This document shows positions 5,266 to 12,523 of a DNA stretch of 12,618 nucleotides, in pieces. The position numbers were made by a program, and so were the translations under genes. The DNA comes from Bacteroidales bacterium UBA1189 (lineage in GTDB: Bacteria; Bacteroidota; Bacteroidia; Bacteroidales; Bacteroidaceae). The stretch covers positions 792-13,409 of the forward strand of contig DBYJ01000052.1 of NCBI GenBank assembly GCA_002309805.1. The letters are read 5' to 3'. The notes beneath the pieces are model-generated. The model saw only the letters and a list, made by a program, of their open reading frames with translations. It did not search any database and was not told the origin of the DNA. The number at the start of each line of letters is the position of its first letter. Position 1 is the stretch's first letter.

Positions 5266-5297
5266 TTTGTTTTTTCGCTCGGCTCTCTTTATCTTTG
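5266..5297 (+). promoter_or_regulatory. Bacteroidetes-type promoter for the DUF1080 operon
   Basis: TTTG (5266-5269), 20 nt, then TATCTTTG (5290-5297) is a full consensus match. The start codon at 5321 lies 24 nt beyond the -7 box. No other strong promoter is seen before 10916, which supports a three-gene operon. The spacer contains TTTTCGCTCGG, as in the promoter at 8-39. Confidence 0.8.
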
Positions 5298-5320
5298 CAA
5301 ACGATATAAAATTTTAATCT

Positions 5321-6619
5321 ATGAAAAAGTATTCTCTTGGGGCTTTGTGCCTCGTGGCCTTAGTGGCTGTGACTGCCTTGACGGCATGTACTAAGAAGCA
5401 GAACGTGTTAACAAAGAGTGAAATCGAGGAGGGCTGGGAGCTGCTCTTCGACGGTCAGACGCTCGACAAGTGGAAGAACTACAACGGCACGGAACTGAAC
5501 AACGGCTGGCATGTCGTTGACGGCACCATGCAGGCTGCGGGCGACGGTAGCGACGAGAATGGCTACATCGTCACCAAGAAGCAGTATGAGAATTTCATCA
5601 TCGACTGGGACTGGAAGCTGACCCACGGCGGTAACAGCGGTATGCTCTACCACGTGGTGGAGAACCCCTTCTTCCCCGTGCCCTACGTCACAGGTCCTGA
5701 GTATCAGCTCATCGACAACGACGGCTGGGAAGAAGATAACGCCCCCACGAAGCTGGAGCCTTGGCAGCGCTTAGGTGTGGACTACGCCATGCATCTGCCT
5801 GACGAGAGCGTGATGAAAGTGAATCCGCAGGGAAAGTGGAACAATTCGCGCATCGTCTTTGATAACGGACATGTGGAACATTGGCTCAATGGCAAGAAAA
5901 TATTGGAATTTGAGGCTTGGACGGAAGACTGGTTCGAACGTAAGAACAGCGGTAAGTGGGAGAATGCTCCTGAATACGGCTTGGCCCACCGCGGTGTTAT
6001 CTGCCTGCAGGACCACGGCTATCCCGCTTCGTTCCGCAACATCAAGATAAAGGAACTGCCCAAGAAGAATGCGGGAAAGAAGGTCATCCTTTTCAATGGC
6101 AAGGACCTCACGGGCTGGCAGGCCTACGGCACGGAGCTGTGGTATGTCAACGAAGAGGGTAATATGGTGTGTGAGAGCGGCCCCGACAAACAGTACGGCT
6201 ATCTGGCAACTCGCGATTACTACGAGGACTTCGACCTCACGCTGGAGTTCCGCCAATGGGCAAATGGCAATTCGGGCGTCTTCTTCCGCTCGTTTGTTGA
6301 GCCTCCTGTGAAGGTCAACGGCTGGCAATGTGAAGTGGCTCCGAAGGGCAGCGACACAGGCGGCATCTATGAGTCCTACGGACGTGGCTGGCTCAAGCAG
6401 ATTCCCGATGAGAAGGAAGAGTACCTGAAGGAAGGCGACTGGAACACGCTCCGTCTGCGTGTTGAGGGAGACCATGTGCAGACTTGGCTCAACGGACATC
6501 CGATGGTCGATTTCACCGATGCTAAGATTGGACGTGCCACAGGCCGTATCGCCCTGCAGATTCACGACGGAGGCGGCATCAAGGTCGAGTGGAAGAACAT
6601 CGTATTGACAAGGCTGTGA
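5321..6619 (+). CDS. lipoprotein with two tandem DUF1080 (3-keto-disaccharide hydrolase family) domains
   Basis: The 432-residue product has a lipoprotein signal peptide with lipobox LTAC (Cys23). The next residues (TKKQN) lack the acidic run linked to surface export, so a periplasm-facing location is likely. Two DUF1080 domains follow. Domain 1 (about 38-247) opens with GWELLFDGQTLDKW and has GNSGMLYHV, GPEYQLIDNDG and a closing FRNIKIKEL. Domain 2 (about 254-432) opens with VILFNGKDLTGW and has GNSGVFFRS, NGWQCEVAPKG and a closing VEWKNIVL. The family is a jelly-roll fold related to concanavalin-like lectins; characterised members cleave 3-keto-glycosides. The next gene encodes a Gfo/Idh/MocA oxidoreductase that could make such keto sugars. 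Which domain is catalytic and which may only bind sugar cannot be told here. Confidence 0.88.
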   Translation: MKKYSLGALCLVALVAVTALTACTKKQNVLTKSEIEEGWELLFDGQTLDKWKNYNGTELNNGWHVVDGTMQAAGDGSDENGYIVTKKQYENFIIDWDWKLTHGGNSGMLYHVVENPFFPVPYVTGPEYQLIDNDGWEEDNAPTKLEPWQRLGVDYAMHLPDESVMKVNPQGKWNNSRIVFDNGHVEHWLNGKKILEFEAWTEDWFERKNSGKWENAPEYGLAHRGVICLQDHGYPASFRNIKIKELPKKNAGKKVILFNGKDLTGWQAYGTELWYVNEEGNMVCESGPDKQYGYLATRDYYEDFDLTLEFRQWANGNSGVFFRSFVEPPVKVNGWQCEVAPKGSDTGGIYESYGRGWLKQIPDEKEEYLKEGDWNTLRLRVEGDHVQTWLNGHPMVDFTDAKIGRATGRIALQIHDGGGIKVEWKNIVLTRL

Positions 6620-6622
6620 TTC

Positions 6623-6662
6623 AGTTCATAGTGCATAGTGCATAGTTAAGAGTTCATAGTTC
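6623..6662. repeat. CATAGT-type repeat array between operon genes 1 and 2
   Basis: Degenerate tandem units of the form (A)GTTCATAGT / GTGCATAGT / TAAGAGTTCATAG. The array starts three bases after the TGA of the first DUF1080 gene and ends 17 bases before the next ATG. A 21-nt block (6641-6661) recurs exactly at 7965-7985. Confidence 0.85.
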
Positions 6663-6679
6663 AAAACATACTTATTGAA

Positions 6680-7957
6680 ATGAAACGAAGAGAATTTCTG
6701 AAGACGATGGGTGCAGCGTCGCTGTTCACCATTGTGCCAAGCCGTGTGCTGGGCGGACCCAAGCATGTGGCTCCGAGCGACCAGCTCACCAAGGGTATCA
6801 TCGGCGTCGGAGGCATCGGACGCAGCAGTTATCACTTCACTAGCGACGAGCGTTGCCGTCTGGTTGCCGTCTGTGATGTGGACAAGAAGCATCTGGAGCA
6901 GGCGGTCAACATGGCTAAGGAGCGCTTCCACGATACCCCTGTGTCGTATCACGACTTCCGCGACCTCATCCACGACCCCAACGTCGATGTCGTCCACATC
7001 GCTACCCCGCCCCATTGGCATGCGCTGATGAGTGTTGAGGCTGCCAAAGCCGGCAAGGACATCTGGTGCGAGAAGCCCATGACCCGTACCATCGGCGAGG
7101 GCAAGCGCGTGATGGAGGCTGTGAAGCAGAATAACCGCATCTTCCGTCTGAACACCTGGTTCCGCTTCACCGACACGTTCTACGGCCTCGGCACCACCGT
7201 CGAGCCGCTGAAGAAGCTCGTTGACAGCGGTATGCTGGGTTGGCCTCTGAAGGTTACCGTCAGCGGCGCCACGGGCTTTACCTGGAAATTCTTCTGGGTA
7301 GGCAAAGAGAACCTGCAGCCCGAGCCCGTCCCCGCTGAGCTTGACTACGACATGTGGCTCGGCCCGGCTCCCTTCAAGCCCTACAACGTCCATCGTACCC
7401 ACCAGACCTTCCGCGGCTACTGGGACTACGACGGAGGTGGCTTGGGCGATATGGGCCAACACTATCTCGACCCCGTGCAGTACATCCTCGGCAAGGACAA
7501 CACATCGCCCATCAAGGTCGAGGTCGATGCCCCGCAGCAGCACCCCGACGCCATCGGCATCTGGCGCAAGATTACCTACACCTACGAGGACGGCTGCCAG
7601 ATTATCCTCGAGGGCGAGGGCTTTGAGAGCGGCGACAATGTGCCCTACATCGAAGGCCCGAAGGGCAAAGTCTTCAAAGGCTTCCAGTGCACCATCCCCG
7701 ACGTGATGAACAAGCTGGCTGAGCTGCCCGACCCCGCTCCGCAGAACACCGACTTCATCAACTGCATCAAGACACGCCAGAAGTTTGCCCTCAACGAGGT
7801 CAACGGTTTCCGCAGCAGCACCATTGTCAACATGGCTGTCTGCGCCCTGCGCCTGAACCGCACACTCCGTTTCGACCCCGAAAAGCTGCAGTTCATTGGC
7901 GACGATGCCGCAAATGCCCTTATCGACCAGCCCATGCGCTCGCCTTGGAGACTTTGA
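6680..7957 (+). CDS. Gfo/Idh/MocA-family oxidoreductase with twin-arginine signal
   Basis: The 425-residue product starts MKRREFLKTMGAASLF, a twin-arginine (RREFLK) export signal followed by a hydrophobic stretch (about 11-25), so it should be exported folded with its nicotinamide cofactor. The Rossmann domain shows GVGGIG (42-47) and the family EKP motif (131-133, Lys132). The C-terminal domain carries LDYDMWLGPAP and GDMGQHYLD with Asp256 and His260 as likely catalytic residues. Family members oxidise or reduce sugar hydroxyls with NAD(P). Between two DUF1080 genes, the inferred task is to form the 3-keto sugar that DUF1080 proteins cleave. An exported dehydrogenase must either reoxidise its tightly bound cofactor within the same cycle or use an unknown partner. 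The ATG at 6680 places the RR motif directly at the N-terminus. The Tat translocase is not in this window. Confidence 0.9.
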   Translation: MKRREFLKTMGAASLFTIVPSRVLGGPKHVAPSDQLTKGIIGVGGIGRSSYHFTSDERCRLVAVCDVDKKHLEQAVNMAKERFHDTPVSYHDFRDLIHDPNVDVVHIATPPHWHALMSVEAAKAGKDIWCEKPMTRTIGEGKRVMEAVKQNNRIFRLNTWFRFTDTFYGLGTTVEPLKKLVDSGMLGWPLKVTVSGATGFTWKFFWVGKENLQPEPVPAELDYDMWLGPAPFKPYNVHRTHQTFRGYWDYDGGGLGDMGQHYLDPVQYILGKDNTSPIKVEVDAPQQHPDAIGIWRKITYTYEDGCQIILEGEGFESGDNVPYIEGPKGKVFKGFQCTIPDVMNKLAELPDPAPQNTDFINCIKTRQKFALNEVNGFRSSTIVNMAVCALRLNRTLRFDPEKLQFIGDDAANALIDQPMRSPWRL

Positions 7958-7960
7958 AGC

Positions 7961-7992
7961 AGTTCATAGTTAAGAGTTCATAGTTAAGAGTT
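7961..7992. repeat. CATAGT-type repeat array between operon genes 2 and 3
   Basis: Two and a half units of AGTTCATAGTTAAG occupy this stretch, starting three bases after the TGA of the oxidoreductase gene. It shares an exact 21-nt block with the array at 6623-6662, which has the same offset from its own stop codon. Confidence 0.85.
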
Positions 7993-8012
7993 AATAATCA
8001 AGATTAATTTGG

Positions 8013-10916
8013 ATGATTATGAAAAAGATACAATCCTTGATATTTGCGTTAATCATTGCGCTGGTGCTACCCACACAGGCTGTGAATGCCCAGGGCACAC
8101 GCGATGCCCGTCATCGCACGACGGCTACCATCATTGCCGACGGTCTGGCTCAGCTTCCCGCCAAGGACGTCACGGTGTTCAACACGGTGATGAACGAAAT
8201 CGCCTCCACAGGTGCTGCCGGCGTACAGAGCCTAGCTGATATGCTTGTCCCTGCTACCGAGGGTAAGAATGCCACCGTCGAATATGCGCTGGCTGGTCTT
8301 GCTGCCTACGTTACCGACAAGGGCAACGCCGCCCTGCGCAAGAACGTCCGCGAGGGCATCAAGGCATCCCTCGCCAAGTGTACCGACAACCCCAACAAGG
8401 CGTTCCTCATCTCGCTGCTGCAGCAATGCGGTACGGCCGAGGACGCCCCTGTGCTGGTCTCCTACCTGAAGGACGACTACCTGAAGGACTTTGCCATGCG
8501 CGCCCTCATCAGCATCCCCGGCACGGACGACGTGCTGCTGAAGCTGGTGTCTGAAGGCCAGAATCGCACAGCGCTGGCCTACGCTGTGGAAAAGAAACAG
8601 CTTGCTGCTGCCGAACCCTTCCTGCTGCTTTGGCACAACAATGCCAAAGGCTACATACTGCCCCCTACCAGCAATATGCGTGTCCGTAACCCCGAGAATC
8701 TGAAGGTTGACTCGGTGCAGCTGACAGCCATCAACAGCGCCCTTGCCGCCATCGGTGGTGAGGCCTCGCTGCACTTGTTGGCCAAGGAAGCCAAGAAACT
8801 GGGCTATGTAGGCGGATATGCCAACACTTCGGCATCGTACCTGAACCTGGTGAAGCGTCTGGCTGCCGACCCTGCTACGTCCAAGCTGGCTGTGAAGGAG
8901 GCCAAGTCGCTCTGGAAGAACAAGAAGCTCCCTGCCAATGTCCACGGCGCCGCTTTCGAGGCGCTGGTGAAAGCCTTGGGCAAGGATGCCCTACCTTATT
9001 TATATAAGGACCTCAAGAACCCCGACATCGAGGTGCGCAATGCTGCCCTGCTCAACATCAGTCCGCTGGCTGACGATGCCGTCTGTGCCGAGATTGCCAA
9101 GCAGGCTGAGAAGGCAGGACCCTTTGCCGTTACCGACGTGCTCAACTGGTTCGGTGCCCGTAAGCAGACCAGCGAGGCTTCGTGGGTGGCCTCTCATATC
9201 ACCGGCGAGCAGACCGACGTCGTCCGTCAGACCGCCATGCACGCTGCCGGCATCATCGGAGGTGAGGAGGCGCTCGGAGCCCTCGTCTCCATGCTGGGCT
9301 CCCGCTTCAGCGACGATGCCGTAGCCTCTCTTACCCGTTTCAACGGTAAGGCTGACGATGCCCTTGTGGCTGCCCTTAGCAAGGATGCCGACGTGCAGGC
9401 TGCCGCGCTGCCCTTGATTGGTACGCGCCGTATTGCTGCTGCCAAGGGTAAGGTGTTCGAGCTGCTCAGCTCCAGCAACGATGCTGTCAGCAATGCTGCC
9501 TACGCTGCCCTCAGCGGTGTGGTTCGTCCTGATGACTTCACCCTTCTGGCTGATCTGGCTGAGAAGGCTTCGGGCGACAAGCGTACGGTGCTTCAGAACG
9601 CCATGAAGAGTGCTCTTGCTTCCCTGCCTGCCGCAGAGCAGTACAAGGGCGTCTCCGAGCGCCTCTCGAAGGCTACGGACAAGGCCCTCTACTATCCCCT
9701 GCTGGCTCAGGTGGGCAATGCCGATGCCATCAACGCCCTCATGCAGGGTTACAAGGGTAAGGATGCCAATGCCGCCTTCGATGCCCTGCTGAAGGTGAAC
9801 AACCCCTCGGTGGTGGACCGCCTGTTTGAGGTGGCTGCCGACAAGGGACGTACCGATGCTGCCCTCAGCCGCGCCCTGCCGCTCATCAACAACTCCAGCT
9901 TCACCTCCATCCGCAAGTTCCGCTACCTCAGCGATGCCATTGGGCTGAAGCCCTCCACCTCCGTCCTCAACCGTTTCATCGAGGCGCTGGGTAATGTGCC
10001 CATGCCTTCAGCTCTTGAGCTGGCTACGAAGTATCTGGATAGTAAGGACAATGCTGAGGCTGCTGCTACAGCCGTCAAGACCATCGTCTCCAAGAGTGCC
10101 GAGCCTATGGGTGGTGAGGCTGTGAAGGCTGCCCTCGTGAAGGCTCAGGATGTCTTCCGCTCCAAGATGGCCTCTGACCCCGATGCCGGTTATGCGGTGG
10201 ATGAAATCAAGGGCATGATTGAAAAACTGCCTGCCGAGGGTACCTCGCTCATCAGTCAGCTCACTCCTGAGGAGAAGAAGGAAGGCTTCGTTATGCTGTT
10301 CGACGGTACCAACATGGACAACTGGCAGGGCAATCTCGACAACTACACCCTCATCGACGGCACCATCTATGTGGATGCCGCCTATGGCAGCGGTGGCAAC
10401 CTTTACACGAAGAAGAAGTACAGCGACTTCATCTATCGCTTCGAGTTCCAGTTCATGGTCGAGGGTGTCAACAACGGTGTCGGAATCCGCACCCCGATGG
10501 AGGTCGATGCTGCCTACGAAGGAATGGAGATTCAGATTCTCGACCACGATGCCCCCATCTATCGCGGCTTGCGTGAGTATCAGCAGCATGGCTCCGTCTA
10601 TGGCATCATTCCTGCCAAGCGCGTGAAGTTCCCCGAGCTCGGCACCTGGAACACTGAGGAGATTCGTGCTGTGGGCGACCACATCACCGTTACCGTCAAT
10701 GGCGAGGTCATCCTCGATGGCAACATCCGCGAAGCCTGCAAGGGACACAACGTCAGCCCCGACGGAGGTGCCAACGAATATACCGTTGACCACCAGAACC
10801 ATCCCGGCCTCTTCAACAAGGACGGCTACATCAGCTTCTGCGGACACGGCACGGGCATCAAGTTCCGCAACATCCGCATCAAGGACCTCTCGAAGAGCAA
10901 AGGCAAGAGGAAATAA
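8013..10916 (+). CDS. secreted HEAT-repeat protein with C-terminal DUF1080 domain
   Basis: This 967-residue protein begins with a Sec signal peptide (MKKIQSLIFALIIALVLP, likely cut after AVNA at residue 26). An ATG at 8019 (MKK) is an equally good start; the ATG at 8013 only adds two residues. Residues about 50-745 are alanine- and leucine-rich paired helices in repeated units of 30-40 residues (for example EVRNAALLNISPLADDAVCAEIAKQAE and EEALGALVSMLGSRFSDDAVASLTRF), read as HEAT/ARM-like solenoid repeats. A DUF1080 domain closes the protein (about 753-962: GFVMLFDGTNMDNWQG, GVGIRTPMEV, GMEIQILDHDAPIY, HGSVYGIIPA, FRNIRIKDL). HEAT arrays usually serve as protein-binding scaffolds, so this may hold the pathway enzymes or a large glycan in the periplasm, which is inference. 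It is last in the operon and ends in a basic tail (KSKGKRK). Confidence 0.85.
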   Translation: MIMKKIQSLIFALIIALVLPTQAVNAQGTRDARHRTTATIIADGLAQLPAKDVTVFNTVMNEIASTGAAGVQSLADMLVPATEGKNATVEYALAGLAAYVTDKGNAALRKNVREGIKASLAKCTDNPNKAFLISLLQQCGTAEDAPVLVSYLKDDYLKDFAMRALISIPGTDDVLLKLVSEGQNRTALAYAVEKKQLAAAEPFLLLWHNNAKGYILPPTSNMRVRNPENLKVDSVQLTAINSALAAIGGEASLHLLAKEAKKLGYVGGYANTSASYLNLVKRLAADPATSKLAVKEAKSLWKNKKLPANVHGAAFEALVKALGKDALPYLYKDLKNPDIEVRNAALLNISPLADDAVCAEIAKQAEKAGPFAVTDVLNWFGARKQTSEASWVASHITGEQTDVVRQTAMHAAGIIGGEEALGALVSMLGSRFSDDAVASLTRFNGKADDALVAALSKDADVQAAALPLIGTRRIAAAKGKVFELLSSSNDAVSNAAYAALSGVVRPDDFTLLADLAEKASGDKRTVLQNAMKSALASLPAAEQYKGVSERLSKATDKALYYPLLAQVGNADAINALMQGYKGKDANAAFDALLKVNNPSVVDRLFEVAADKGRTDAALSRALPLINNSSFTSIRKFRYLSDAIGLKPSTSVLNRFIEALGNVPMPSALELATKYLDSKDNAEAAATAVKTIVSKSAEPMGGEAVKAALVKAQDVFRSKMASDPDAGYAVDEIKGMIEKLPAEGTSLISQLTPEEKKEGFVMLFDGTNMDNWQGNLDNYTLIDGTIYVDAAYGSGGNLYTKKKYSDFIYRFEFQFMVEGVNNGVGIRTPMEVDAAYEGMEIQILDHDAPIYRGLREYQQHGSVYGIIPAKRVKFPELGTWNTEEIRAVGDHITVTVNGEVILDGNIREACKGHNVSPDGGANEYTVDHQNHPGLFNKDGYISFCGHGTGIKFRNIRIKDLSKSKGKRK

Positions 10917-10957
10917 GGTGACCCACCCCCTTCAATGGTCTTTACACCCCCCTCAGT

Positions 10958-10975
10958 CCCCCCGTTATCGGGGGG
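10958..10975. terminator. GC hairpin after the DUF1080 operon
   Basis: CCCCCCG-TTAT-CGGGGGG is a perfect 7-bp stem with a tetraloop, 42 nt after the stop codon of the last operon gene. No T-tract follows on either strand, so it may stabilise the mRNA 3' end or act as a non-canonical bidirectional terminator. It is probably also a dispersed repeat type. Confidence 0.5.
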
Positions 10976-10981
10976 CAGAAA

Positions 10982-11001
10982 CCCCTCCCGTGAGGGAGGG
11001 G
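10982..11001. repeat. palindromic intergenic repeat, copy A
   Basis: CCCCTCCCGTGAGGGAGGGG forms an 8-bp perfect stem with a GTGA loop. It is identical to 12447-12466 and 17/20 identical to 2392-2411. It sits 7 nt after the previous hairpin, giving two strong stems in tandem. Confidence 0.85.
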
Positions 11002-11077
11002 AGGGAGAGGGCCTGTACAATAGTTCAATTACTGAATATCCTTTCTACTGCGCCAGCAAAGCAAGCGAAACATTGGC

Positions 11078-11124
11078 TCGGCCTTTATCCTTCACGATTC
11101 GGCCATTCCAGCAAGCTTGGTGGC
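11078..11124. repeat. 47-nt intergenic element, copy A
   Basis: This stretch aligns without gaps to 12524-12570 with 37 of 47 positions identical, sharing TCGGCCTT, TCCTTC, TCGGCCATTC and TGGC. The 3' part (CCATTCCAGCAAGCTTGGTGG) is a weak palindrome. Confidence 0.6.
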
Positions 11125-11148
11125 TCTTACTGCTCTGTACATTCGTCT

Positions 11149-11182
11149 GAACTCCTGAAACTCCTGAACTCCTGAAACTCCC
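11149..11182. repeat. 17-nt tandem repeat, two copies
   Basis: GAACTCCTGAAACTCCT (11149-11165) is followed directly by GAACTCCTGAAACTCCC (11166-11182), with one mismatch in 17. Each unit is two imperfect copies of GAA(A)CTCCT, so the tract is effectively a four-fold 8-9-nt repeat. Confidence 0.85.
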
Positions 11183-11202
11183 AACTCGAGCAAAGCGAGG
11201 CT

Positions 11203-11220
11203 CTCCCCCTTACGGGGGAG
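11203..11220. terminator. GC hairpin downstream of the TlpA-like gene
   Basis: CTCCCCC-TTAC-GGGGGAG is a perfect 7-bp stem, 35 nt after the stop codon of the minus-strand TlpA-like gene. As with the other stems here, no T-tract follows. A termination or mRNA 3'-end role is plausible but unproven. Confidence 0.45.
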
Positions 11221-11254
11221 CGGGGAGAGGGTCTGTTGGGGGTGGGTCTCTCCT

Positions 11255-12349
11255 TTATTGCAGCAGCTCTGCCATCTTCTGGGCAAGCTCATTACCGCGG
11301 AGGTCGCGGGCAATGATGATGCCGTCCTGTCCGATGAGCAGAGTCGAGGGGATGGCGTTGATGCCATAGACCTTGGCTGCCGCACATCTCCAGCCCTTCA
11401 GGTCTGACATCTGGAGCCACGTCATGCCGTACTTTTTCAGCGCCTCCTTCCAGTTGGCGTCCTCATTGTCGAAGGAAACACCCACGATCTCCAGCCCCAT
11501 CTTGTGGTACTTCTCGTAGGCAGCCTTCACGTTGGGGATGTCAGCCACACACGGTCCGCACCAGCTGGCCCAGAAGTCCACGTAGGTATAGCGGTTGTTG
11601 GGCACCACGTCCGACAGGCTCAGTTCACCACCCTCAGGTGTAGCCATGCGGAGGTCTGTGTATTTCCGTCCGGGAAAGCCGCGCATCAGACCCTCATTAC
11701 GGTCGCCCACCATCTTCGCCCAGAAGTTGTCGGGGAAGTTCTCCTTCAGCTTCCTGGTGGCCTCCTCAATCCGCTCAGGATAGTTATAGAGCTGGAAGTC
11801 ACGCAGCAGATAGATGCCGAAGATGTCGTCGGTATGGCGGTTCAGGACATCGGCGCGGTAGAAGTTACCCTCGTGCCACACCTTGCGCTGCTCCTCGTAG
11901 AGCGAGTCGCGCTCCTCGTCCGTCTGTGCCGCACGCACCTCAGCCCCCAGTTCATTGGCTTTCGCGTTCAGTCGTGCCACGTTGCTCTGGTAGGCGTGGA
12001 TGCTGTCGTTGAGAGGCGTGCCCGAGGGGAAGCCCTCACCCTCCATAGGGATGTTCAGCACGATGTCCCCAGGCTCGCCGATGAAGCGGTAGAAGTCCCT
12101 GCTGCCCTGACCGTAATAGACGCGGATGATGCAGGCGCTGTCGGCCGTCCCCCTCCACGCGTACTGCCCGTTCACCACAGGAACTCTGGCGACGAGGGTG
12201 TCGCTGTTGTCGTTCCTCATCACGCTGATGGAGAGGGAGTCGATGTCGCGCTCCACCGTACCCGTGAGGCTGATGCGGTTCCCCGTTGCCGGATTACAGG
12301 CTGCCAGCATCAGGGCGGCAGCTACCCCAAGAAGATGTACCTTTTTCAT
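11255..12349 (-). CDS. TlpA-like thioredoxin-fold lipoprotein with DUF4369-like N-terminal domain
   Basis: The 364-residue product has a lipoprotein signal peptide (MKKVHLLGVAAALMLAAC, Cys18). Residues about 24-115 form a beta-rich DUF4369-like domain (SLTGTVERDIDSL, VVNGQYAWRG, FIGEPGDIVLNI). A charged helical linker follows (about 115-205; Lys, Glu and Arg rich). The C-terminal TlpA/AhpC-type thioredoxin domain (about 225-364) carries WASWCGPC with active-site Cys264 and Cys267 and the cis-proline in NAIPSTLLIG (Pro334). Such proteins are envelope thiol-disulfide reductases, very common as multiple paralogues in Bacteroidales; their redox partner and substrate are usually unknown. A -7 box lies in the leader (12382-12389). 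The gene is convergent with the DUF1080 operon and bracketed by matching intergenic repeats. No fault is seen in the active site. Confidence 0.9.
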   Translation of the reverse strand: MKKVHLLGVAAALMLAACNPATGNRISLTGTVERDIDSLSISVMRNDNSDTLVARVPVVNGQYAWRGTADSACIIRVYYGQGSRDFYRFIGEPGDIVLNIPMEGEGFPSGTPLNDSIHAYQSNVARLNAKANELGAEVRAAQTDEERDSLYEEQRKVWHEGNFYRADVLNRHTDDIFGIYLLRDFQLYNYPERIEEATRKLKENFPDNFWAKMVGDRNEGLMRGFPGRKYTDLRMATPEGGELSLSDVVPNNRYTYVDFWASWCGPCVADIPNVKAAYEKYHKMGLEIVGVSFDNEDANWKEALKKYGMTWLQMSDLKGWRCAAAKVYGINAIPSTLLIGQDGIIIARDLRGNELAQKMAELLQ

Positions 12350-12381
12350 TGTTTTCTGTCATTTAGTTATTTTTTGCGCTG

Positions 12382-12416
12382 CAAAGGTAAACAAAAAACC
12401 ATCCATCCACCCCAAA
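12382..12416 (-). promoter_or_regulatory. probable promoter for the TlpA-like gene
   Basis: Minus strand: TACCTTTG (12389-12382) is a full -7 match 32 nt before the ATG. The nearest suitable TTTG (12416-12413) is 23 nt upstream, a little outside the usual 19-21, so the -7 call is firmer than the -33 call. Confidence 0.55.
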
Positions 12417-12446
12417 ATGCCGAATTTATTTTCCTTTGCGCCCACC

Positions 12447-12466
12447 CCCCTCCCGTGAGGGAGGGG
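12447..12466. repeat. palindromic intergenic repeat, copy B
   Basis: CCCCTCCCGTGAGGGAGGGG here is identical to 10982-11001: an 8-bp stem with a GTGA loop. It lies 98 nt upstream of the TlpA-like start codon and outside its predicted promoter. Confidence 0.85.
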
Positions 12467-12523
12467 AGCGAGTGAACGAATTATTTTGTATAATTTTTGA
12501 TTTAATTTTGTTAAATTTGGCCT

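Larger units (their letters stand above)
10917..11254. other. convergent intergenic region, repeat- and hairpin-rich, no gene
   Basis: The 338 bp between the convergent HEAT-DUF1080 and TlpA-like genes contain three GC-rich hairpins, a 47-nt element repeated upstream of the TlpA-like gene, and a 17-nt tandem repeat, each listed separately. The short open frames here overlap these repeats and show no protein features, so no gene is called. Transcripts from both sides would end in this region. Confidence 0.75.

Noticed and set aside
5771..6565. 264-residue minus-strand frame opposite the DUF1080 lipoprotein gene
   Set aside because: No recognisable domain; the plus-strand frame has two clear DUF1080 domains over the same bases.
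6626..7543. 305-residue minus-strand frame opposite the oxidoreductase
   Set aside because: Antisense to a well-supported gene. Its C-terminal NYELLTMHYAL is just the CATAGT repeat array... read in translation at the array end of the frame, not a protein motif.
10008..10847. 279-residue minus-strand frame opposite the HEAT-DUF1080 gene
   Set aside because: Low-complexity Val/Asp/Gly composition typical of the antisense of a real gene; no start signals or motifs.
10666..11175. 169-residue plus-strand frame running out of the HEAT-DUF1080 gene into the repeats
   Set aside because: The first half is an alternate frame of the DUF1080 domain and the second half is translated hairpins and tandem repeats.
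10917..11254. CRISPR-like array or phage attachment site in the repeat-rich gap
   Set aside because: The repeats are of different kinds, only two copies each, without regular spacers; no integrase, Cas gene or tRNA is nearby.
11504..12475. 323-residue plus-strand frame opposite the TlpA-like gene
   Set aside because: It covers a gene with a complete CGPC active site and signal peptide on the other strand, and continues into the promoter and repeat without protein features.
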